The translations under genes were made by a program, and so were the position numbers. The notes below the pieces were generated by a model. The model worked only from the letters and a program-made list of their open reading frames with translations. It made no database searches and had not been told where the DNA came from. Positions 56,651 through 64,000 of a stretch of DNA of 64,000 nucleotides are shown here, piece after piece. How positions within the stretch are numbered: the stretch's first letter is position 1; each line of letters begins with the position of its first letter. Source of the stretch: Hermetia illucens (taxonomy: Eukaryota > Arthropoda > Insecta > Diptera > Stratiomyidae); the NCBI RefSeq assembly GCF_905115235.1, contig NC_051849.1, positions 46,861,017 to 46,925,016 of the forward strand. The letters run 5' to 3'.

Positions 56651-57840
56651 GAAGTTCGGAGGATTGTTGCGGGGAATTGGCGGGGAGTCAGTAAAGTTGA
56701 TGCGACACAAATGACACCCATTAAAAATACGGAGCGGGAGAAATTCAGTTGAACGGATCAGCAAAAATGCAAATTCCTAAGAATAAAAAGTGATCAACTT
56801 CCAAGAAAATAAAAGATGTGGGGATCAATTGAAAATGCTGGAGAAACGCATATAGCTGCAGTGCCTTACTTTTTGTGAAACAGCTTGAGAGCGTCCGTGA
56901 AATTCGAAGGTTTATGTGTATGCCGTAGTTTTCATTAATGGCTACGACCTGCGCTACGTGAAAATTAGCAAACTCTTTAGAAAATCCATGCAAGTTGGGA
57001 AGTTGTTTATACATAATGATAGTTTATATATTTTTCATTCGAAAATTCGTCCTTAAGATGAGTTCTGCGTTTATTTTTTTTCTTTAAATAATTCGTTTGT
57101 CAAAACTTTCTAGGGAATATTGATGTCATTCTTTTATATATTTTAATCGGAATCAAATTTAAATTTCAAGCATTCAAGATAAATACATACCAGCCATCCC
57201 ACATATTGTTGATTCAATTTCCAGTGCATGCATAAGGTATGCATTGCATTGGGTGCGCCCACGTGATTGCGGGCATGTAACATTGCACAGCCGTTTATGG
57301 CTTGTCACACGAGATGGGGAAACATATCCAAGGAAATCATCTAACCGCAATGAAGACACTGACACACCAATACAGTAACCACATAGGTCACGAGCCAGTT
57401 AGCTGCCTCGTCCCTACTCACAGATACGTAATGACATTCCGTGCCCCTTACCCACTTGATTTGCTCCTCCTGTATTCAGTCTTCTTAATTTCAGCTGCGT
57501 CTCAACTTGCGCCTGGCCTTAGCAGATGGGAGATCACTATAGAATGGAACAATATAAAGGGGATCAGTAGGAAGGAGGAAGTTCACGACTCCTTATGGAA
57601 TTGAAATTCAAAAATCAGTGCTATCGCGGGCTTACCAGTGGAGGTCGCACTCGAATTATTGGCGCTGAAGCGATGCTGCGATCATATACCGAAAGCTGCA
57701 CCAATGCGAGTCCAATGAACGCGGAGCATACTGTGCAAAGGAAAGGAGGGTGGGGACCATCGGCGTCTGGTATGGCAATATAAATTTACTTGAAGGGCGG
57801 CCGTAGTTAGCTACCACATTGAAATCGCGGTAACATCATT
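56651..57840. other. Intergenic, mostly unassigned
   Basis: 57210-57320 shares blocks with 10360-10490 (see there). The 57.3-57.8 kb ORFs lack recognisable domains and may belong to the 5' side of the family D LINE that follows. Confidence 0.35.
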
Positions 57841-57849
57841 TAAGTCAGT

Positions 57850-58760
57850 GACAAAACAGGTCAATGGATGCTGTTGATTTGCGGACACCAGGTCTTTCAG
57901 GAATTAATGGAATATCCAGAAGTCGGGTGAAAGGAATCCACTTATGCAGCCGCTATGCTTAGCCCAGCGCTACATCTGCCGAGCTTATGCTGTACACTCT
58001 CTCCTTTGATCACTTCACACATCGTTCAGGAATATAGACATCGATTGAACTTTCTACTGTGAGTACCTGGTCATTGTAGTATAGTGGGAAATGAAATATC
58101 GTACACATTAGCAAAAAACGGTTCAGTTTCCCCCACGCCCGGATCAGAACCAGCAATTGGGGTGTCGGGAGCATTGGCTAATGCTGCTATCACAAACCGG
58201 GAACAAGTTTACCATAATGAAAGGCGGCAGAGCCTTAATGCTGCTGAATACACGAAACTTTTCCTGCCAGAACCAAACTAACATACGGCAAAGTTAATTC
58301 TGTCGAAATGCAAAAGACATGCAAAAGTATTGTGGGCATTCTGACTGGCCATAATTCACTAGCTGGGCACATGTTCAGAATACGGAGTCTTCAAGATGGT
58401 ACGTGTCCATCCTGTAATGAGGAAGCAGGATCCACGGAACATTTTCTATGTAAGTGTCCCGCGGACGCATCAGCCATGCAATAATGGAAATCCTGCGATA
58501 CATAAACGAATTCGGGATATTCCGTTAGATGGGGGAATCGAGTACAATGGACCATTAAGATCTGAGTGCTTAGGGGGTTCGCCTCTCTCCACTTTATACA
58601 CACACACACAACTCGGAGAGGACTCTCTGGGATGAGATATATCGTAGTTCTAGAAATAACCAGGGGAGATAGGTGTCTACCCAACGGAGGCAGTGATCAG
58701 GAAACGGAGGTGTTGTTGACCATCGAGCACTCCACTTCACATGAGGCAATGTTGATGATG
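57850..58760 (+). mobile_element. LINE family D copy (RNase H to 3' end)
   Basis: The plus strand reads VPGHCSIVGNEISYTLAKNGSVSPTPGSEPAIGVS (end of an RNase H: PGH...GNE..D.LA), then HTAKLILSKCKRH, then a frame with GHNSLAGHMFRIRSLQDG and CPSCNEEAGSTEHFLCKCP. The 3' part carries CGAGTACAATGGACCATTAA and a (CA)n run at 58599-58611. Frameshifted several times. Confidence 0.75.
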
Positions 58761-58989
58761 GGCGAACATGATTCTTGCCAATATATTTACATAAAAAAAA
58801 TGAGTTTGGGAAACCAGATAAAATGTACGAATATGTGCAAGAAACACAGAAATGCGGTTTGATGATAATGATAATAGCGGCGCACTTGATGATGAGCTCA
58901 ATTGGTAGTTGCTGCTTTACCTCTACATTTTAGTATTATGATTCCTGTCGCAATTGTCTTCCTCATGAGGACCTTGACTAATTCAAACA

Positions 58990-59120
58990 TCCAAACAAAC
59001 GTGGGCGATGTGATTGAAAGGTGAAAGTCGCAGAACAATTGAGCCGGACCGGGGGCGTCTCGGGAAGTCCTGCGGGCAGTTGAAGCGCTATACCCCACAA
59101 GAAGTGAATAGAAACCATAT
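58990..59120 (+). mobile_element. LINE family B 3'-end fragment
   Basis: The segment CGTCTCGGGAAGTCCTG ... TGAAGCGCTATACCCCAC matches 62990-63085, the end of another family B copy. Confidence 0.5.
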
Positions 59121-59960
59121 ATATGTATATATGAAGAATTTTTAAAGGTTGAACAATGGCAGTTTCATTAGTCAAAGCTGCCAGTTTTCTAGTGCTTGCA
59201 AAATTTCTTGTGTGCTTGCTTAGAAAATGCATCATTCTTTCTATGAATCCTTGACTCTACTATAAATTGTTAAATACTCTTTGTGACTGTTATAATTTTA
59301 GATAGGACTTTTGGTTAAATTTGTGATTTGTTGCCATAACATCGAATGAAACTTTACGACCGCTAACGCATTTAGTATGTACTCATTATTTCTATGGCTA
59401 GGTATTAGCTTTTTATTATTTTGTTTGGAGCTCTGGATAAAATCGTCAGACCAGACGATTTTCCAGAATTTCTGACTTTATTTTTTGTCCCTTTTATCAA
59501 TTCACTGATGGATGTTTTCAGTTATACCCAAGCCGTATTCGGGAATAAATTATGTGAGATCTCTATTGCTGCTTTAACGAATTTCGTTAAACGTCTCTAT
59601 TTCAAGCTTCTGAGAAAACTCCGAAAATAGGAATAGCCCGGCCGTCCAACTACTGTATTTACGAGGTTAAATAATCGGCACTCCTCCTGGGTGCCGCGGT
59701 ACCCATTTCTTAGTTTTAAAACCTCCAATGCCACCCAAATTTACTCCATTCGCTCTCGTAATACCGTCCCATATTTTATTCAAACTATTGTGAAAAATGG
59801 GCGAAACATTCCCAATGAGAGTCTAGTAGCTCTAAGGACGCGGCGCAATGTTATGCCGTGTATAAAGAGGAAGAACTATATGCCGAGCTTGTTGGCTGTC
59901 AGAAGCATAACCTCCAGGAAAAGTGACATTTTTAGATAAATTTCCGGATTTATTGGTGTA
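59121..59960. other. Upstream region of snf
   Basis: Two plus-strand ORFs (59421-59630, 59691-59939) are open but show no family. The second runs almost to the snf start and may overlap its 5' UTR. No TATA box is evident. Confidence 0.35.
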
Positions 59961-60672
59961 ATGATGGATATACGGCCAAATCAAACTATCTACATAAACA
60001 ACCTCAATGAGAAAATTAAAAAGGATGAGCTGAAAAAATCCTTATACGCCATTTTCTCACAATTTGGTCAGATTCTCGACATTGTCGCGCTCAAAACATT
60101 GAAGATGCGAGGCCAAGCGTTCGTTATTTTTAAGGAAATTGCAAGTGCTTCAAACGCGCTACGTACAATGCAGGGATTTCCTTTCTACGACAAACCAATG
60201 CGGATAGCTTACGCGAAAACCGACAGTGATGTGGTTGCACGAATGAAGGGAACCTACAAAGAGCGGCCGAAGAAGATCAAACCACCGAAGCCGGCACCGT
60301 CAGAGGAGAAAAAGTGAGCTGCGAAATTTTCTGTTGCTTCTGAATGAAAATTATATCTTTTATCCTTACAGAGAGAAGAAAAAGAAGGCCGCAAATAACG
60401 CCGACTCAGCGTCAGCTAACTCGACAGTGGAACAACCTCCGAATCAAATTCTCTTCCTCACAAATCTACCGGAGGAGACAAATGAAATGATGCTTTCTAT
60501 GTTGTTCAACCAATTCCCCGGCTTCAAAGAGGTCCGTCTTGTTCCCAACCGACACGATATTGCTTTTGTGGAGTTCGCGACAGAGCTACAGAGCAGTGCG
60601 GCGAAGGAAGCACTGCAAGGATTCAAGATTACCCCGTCGCATGCGATGAAAATTACATTCGCTAAAAAGTAA
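59961..60672 (+). CDS. snf: U1A/U2B'' small nuclear ribonucleoprotein, Sans fille
   Basis: Two exons (59961-60313, 60372-60672; intron 58 bp, phase 2) encode 217 residues. Snf is the single fly protein that binds U1 snRNA stem-loop II and, with U2A', U2 snRNA stem-loop IV. Seen here: RRM1 with RNP2 IYINNL (10-15) and RNP1 RGQAFVIF (50-57), preceded by the conserved NQT; a Lys/Pro-rich linker ([13 protein letters not shown], then EKKKKAA); and RRM2 with [16 protein letters not shown] and HDIAFVEF, ending MKITFAKK. Sequence is nearly collinear with the Drosophila protein as I recall it. Two in-frame ATGs start it (59961 and 59964); I used the first. A poly(A) signal AATAAA lies at 60724-60729. 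Confidence 0.97.
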
Positions 60673-60723
60673 AACATTTTCATTTTAAACGCAACCTTTT
60701 ATATGTAAAATATTACAAACTAG

Positions 60724-60729
60724 AATAAA
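60724..60729 (+). terminator. snf: snf poly(A) signal
   Basis: AATAAA 52 nt past the stop codon. Confidence 0.6.
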
Positions 60730-60739
60730 ATCAATTAAT

Positions 60740-61440
60740 TTGAAGTGAATAAGTGATTTCCGTTTTATTATGGAGAATTGGTAACATTACTTTGTTGGAA
60801 AGAAATGTCTGGGGCTATCAACGACAAGATTCCCCTAAAGTGGTGGCATTCGAGTGGGTATGGTTTGCTCCCTCAAAGTTCCTGGAGTTATGGGGAGGAA
60901 GTAATGAGCGGCTAACTGTTGGAAAACTTTCTCTAACTATTGTAGTGAACAGGTCTTGACGCTTCCCCTATCCGACTGGCTGATGCTTCTTCGGTTTTGT
61001 GTCAGTGCCTCACAGTTTGGGCCATCAAACATGGGGGACTCGATTGTCGATGTCATCTTTCTCCAAACACCTTGAGTAAGTCATGGACTGATCAAATGGC
61101 TCTAGATTTGGAGGAGGCGGCGAGCGTATTCGGATAGAAGAAAAACGCCAACAGTTGGATCATCGCACTTGTCCTTTTTCCATTAACGACAGAAAGGCAG
61201 AAATCGCACTTTGAGGAAGCACGACAACTCCATTGCAGGTTAGCCATGCAACTCACCCCAGCTGGCGTTTACAAACAAAACAGCGGGCTTGTCGCCTTGG
61301 AAGATTCCACGCCTGATTGGTATCTCCTCTGATGTTTGCGAGGATACCGATAGCTTCGTGCTCCACATTCGGTTTGATTTTATATAAGAGTAACATTTGT
61401 AGTAATCACGAATGTCATATGAAGTCAAAGCCTGGCGAAA
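60740..61440. other. Intergenic with LINE scraps
   Basis: 61030-61160 (+) echoes the family B segment at 62510-62570 (GGTCATGGACT...TGGCTCT.GATTT). 61350-61250 (-) reads EEIPIRRGIFQGD, an RT motif of another LINE. The rest is unassigned. Confidence 0.4.
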
Positions 61441-61444
61441 TGAT

Positions 61445-61630
61445 AAGTATAGTGCATGATAAGTATAGTATTCGGTAATAGGCTCTGTTTGTTTGTTTAA
61501 GGTGAGCATAATATCTACATCTGTAATATGTCTCTTGTAGTTTGAAAAAAATATGAAGCAATATTTTGGGTGTTTGGCCATGCACGAATTTAAAAAAAAT
61601 GCGTAGAAAGTTTGACACATAAAACCTTTA
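61445..61630 (-). repeat. Interspersed noncoding repeat, end fragment
   Basis: TTTGTTTGTTTAAGGTGAGCATAATATCTACATCTGTAATATG matches the 42706-42745 part of copy 2 in the same orientation. The fragment ends near ACACATAAAACCTTTATA. Only about 180 bp is left. Confidence 0.5.
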
Positions 61631-61669
61631 TATCCGAAGCACCAGCTTCTGGTATTCCACTTGTTCTGG

Positions 61670-62260
61670 CCTACGCAATGGCTCCATCTCAGACAGGGTC
61701 TGACTCGTCTTCTTTTTCTACCACAGATATTGCCCTTATAGATTTTCGGGCTGGATCATCCTCACCCATACAGATTAAGTGGCCTACCCATCGCAACCAC
61801 TTGAACCGGGTTCTATCTACAACCAGACGGTCATGGAATCGCTCATAGATTTCTTCGTTATCGGCTACGGAATCGTCTGTCCTCCTATAGGAGGCCAACA
61901 ATTCTTCGGAGGATTCTTTTCTCGAATACGGCCAAGAGTTCGAAAGTTTTCTTGTCAAGAACCCAAGTCTCCGAGGAATACATGAGGACTGGCAAGATCA
62001 TTGTTTTGTACAATTAGAGCTTTAGTCCTATGGTGAGACGTTTCGAGCGAAACAGTTTTTGTAAGCTGAAATCTTGCACGGCTTTCATCATCGTAGTTGT
62101 TATGGGTTGTGATTTTCTACCCTAGATAGGAGAAGTTACCAATGGTCTTAAATTTGTAGTTTCCTATCTATATCATTCTCGTTTTACCAGTGCGAATTGA
62201 TGTTGTTGGTTGGTTGCTTTTGGTGTTGACGTTCCACCATATAGAGCTGAATTACAGCGC
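61670..62260 (-). mobile_element. LINE family A 3' fragment
   Basis: The minus strand reads ARKSIRAISVVEKEDESDP and WLRWVGHLICMGEDDPARK. DNA at 61960-62090 is nearly identical to the 49050-49170 segment of the longest copy. Confidence 0.75.
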
Positions 62261-62289
62261 TAGAAGCCATCAGTGGTGCCATTTAGACT

Positions 62290-63095
62290 TGGAGGGGGTT
62301 GAAGCAGTGCATTTTCTGCGGTCATAGTCAAACTGTTCTTAACATTTTAACGTCCAAAACAGTCCTCTAGGGTTGCATCTTGTCAACGATATTATTTTTT
62401 CTTGTTATCGGTGATATTTTTCATGCTGCCTTATGGGGAGGACTTGGTGGAATTCAGTGGAATTCCTCAAATATCTCGATTACGCTGAAGACATTTGTTT
62501 GCTATCTCACCGGGTCATGGACTTTGGCTAAGTGGCTCTGGATTTAGAAAGAGAGACAAGTAGAATCAAACTGAAAATAATCACCAACAAAATCAAAATT
62601 CTCAGTTTGACGAGCCTTCGTTCTCTTCCTATCTGCATGAATGGGCAGAGTATCGAAGTTGTCGATCAATTTTATATTAGGAAGCGTGGTTTCTGCCGAC
62701 GGTTGCACTGAACTGGATGTTGTCCGACGCATATGGGAGAAGCACATGGGAAGTGAGCCCGATTATTACTCAGGCTCCAAACAATATGAGAGAAGTACAT
62801 GGAAAGTGACACCAATTATTACTCAGGCTCTAAACCTTCGTTAATACTTATTGGCTTCATATCATCGGAGTACGCTGACTTGATACTATCACCAACGAAA
62901 AACTTGGTCGGTGTACAGGCCTGACACTCGTACGCATTGTGCCTGGAAGGCGAAAGCGGCACTTGGCACAGAACAGTATAGAAGGAGTGCAGACGCCTCG
63001 GGAAATCGTGATGGTAGCTGAAGCGCATTTCAGATAATTGTGAACGATGGTACGTCGGTGTGATTGGCGCGCTATACCCCACCAAGGGGTGACTT
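62290..63095 (+). mobile_element. LINE family B 3' part
   Basis: Plus-strand frames give an RT segment with QGCIL, ISITLKTFV / DYAEDICLLSHRVMD, then NKIKILSLTSLRSLPICMNGQSIEVVDQF, STWKVTPIITQAL and a C-terminal GVIGALYPTK block. It parallels 22.36-23.2 kb. Broken. Confidence 0.72.
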
Positions 63096-63124
63096 GTCCT
63101 TTTAGCGAAGTCATTCGGACGCCA

Positions 63125-64000
63125 TTCGGACCGATAAATATGAGGTTTATTATGGCGATCGACGTAAATCTGGCGTGTGACTTATCACGTGTTTAACACT
63201 ATAATTTCCGAACGACTCCGAATATAAAAAAATCACTTTGCCCATATATTCTACACTATATCTAGATACAATTGATGCCAAAAAAATCGATTCCGCGAAT
63301 CTGACACCCTTAAGCCTTAAAATAGCCCTCAGTTTCGGCGATAGCCTCCTCATCGGCGTTAAATTTCTTTCCAGCGAGCATTTTCTTGAGGTTTGAGAAC
63401 TGCTAGAGGCCAGATATGGAGAATACAGTGGATGCGGAAGCAATTCGAAATTCAATTCGTACAATTTTGCCATCGTTTTCATTGATTTGTGATACGGTGC
63501 ATTGTTTTGATGAAACGGCACCTTATTTTTTTTCAAATGGGGCCGCTTTCCACCATTTTATCCTTCAAACGGTCCAATCACGCTATGTAATAGTCGCTGT
63601 TAATAGTCTTTCGCTTAGTCAATGAATCTTATATCAAGCGCATCCCAAAATATTGATGACATAGCCTTGTCAGTCGACTGTTGCGTCTTTGCACGCTTTG
63701 AAGTCGGTTCACCACGTGCAGTCCATTCAGATGACGATCGTTTTGATTCTTCTGTGAAATAATGGATTCGTGTTTCGTCTATTGTCACATAAAGACACAT
63801 TAATTCGGGTATTTTATGGATGACGAGCTTTAAACATTGCTCAGAATTGTCAACTCGTTGTTGTTTTTGGTCGATTGTTAGCTCCCGCGGCACCCACTTT
63901 GAACAGAGCTTTCGCATACCATTCATGCACGATATATCCCACATGGTCCTTTGATATCTTTAGAGTCTCACCTGTCTCGATAATTTTCACTTTGTGGTCA
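63125..64000 (-). mobile_element. mariner transposon (irritans-like), runs off the window
   Basis: The minus strand reads GMRKLCSKWVPRELTIDQKQQRV, TIDETRIHYFTEESK, PFHQNNAPYHKSMKTMAKL and ELLPHPLYSPYLASS. This is a mariner transposase from the WVPREL motif to the C-terminus, with decayed catalytic residues (QDNAP reads QNNAP, SPDLAPSD reads SPYLASSS). The N-terminal part lies beyond 64000. Inactive. Confidence 0.8.

Noticed and set aside
59421-59939. Two ORFs upstream of snf as a separate gene
   Set aside because: No recognisable family, no splice-compatible junction between them, and they run into the snf 5' region.
17812-60672. A linked multi-gene novel system
   Set aside because: The genes belong to unrelated, widely conserved housekeeping or polarity families with no shared architecture beyond the one head-to-head pair.

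Overview
The window is eukaryotic and almost certainly from a fly-like insect. It is AT-rich, its genes are split by introns with GT...AG boundaries, and its conserved proteins read close to Drosophila orthologues as I remember them (Par-6 and Snf are nearly collinear with the fly proteins). The repeat load is typical of a large dipteran genome: several LINE families, an R1-like LINE, Tc1/mariner elements, a Penelope-like element, an LTR retrotransposon fossil and tRNA-derived SINEs. I cannot name the species.

Six host genes are well supported. From left to right they are Alr (Erv1/ALR sulfhydryl oxidase, +, 426-1064), a LENG1/CIR_N-domain nuclear protein (+, 1482-12758), par-6 (+, 17812-29417), Pex12 (-, 40243-47016), a ZAD-C2H2 zinc-finger protein (+, 47344-53574) and snf, the U1A/U2B'' spliceosomal protein (+, 59961-60672). 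Splice sites were placed by eye; phases match across every junction and each gene has one open reading frame with a terminal stop. Two more candidates are weaker. One is a 103-residue secreted peptide gene on the minus strand inside the 10.2 kb first intron of the LENG1 gene (8757-9068), with a TATA box and a poly(A) signal. The other is a 90-residue ORF divergent from LENG1 (1130-1402).

Layout: 1-1.5 kb is compact and genic. 1.5-11.7 kb is LENG1 intron 1, holding a TIR-bounded DD41D-type Tc1/mariner element, a noncoding repeat with inverted ends, a LINE tail, the nested peptide gene and a SINE. 12.8-17.3 kb is a graveyard of LINE pieces. 17.8-29.4 kb is par-6, whose introns 1 and 4 hold a LINE interrupted by a Ty3/Gypsy-like fossil (itself hit by a solo LTR) and a second LINE. 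29.5-40.2 kb is intergenic, with a mariner and an almost full-length R1-clade LINE. 40.2-47.0 kb is Pex12, whose 5.7 kb second intron carries the repeat family again and a Penelope-like element. Pex12 and the ZAD gene share a 327 bp head-to-head promoter region. 53.6-59.9 kb and 60.7-64 kb are LINE, SINE and mariner remnants around snf.

The host genes do housekeeping and polarity work: mitochondrial disulfide relay, peroxisomal import, apical polarity and pre-mRNA splicing. They do not form an obvious pathway. I found no CRISPR array, toxin system or other multi-gene novel system. The most original items are the nested secreted peptide gene, the inverted-end noncoding repeat family and the intact-ended DD41D transposon.
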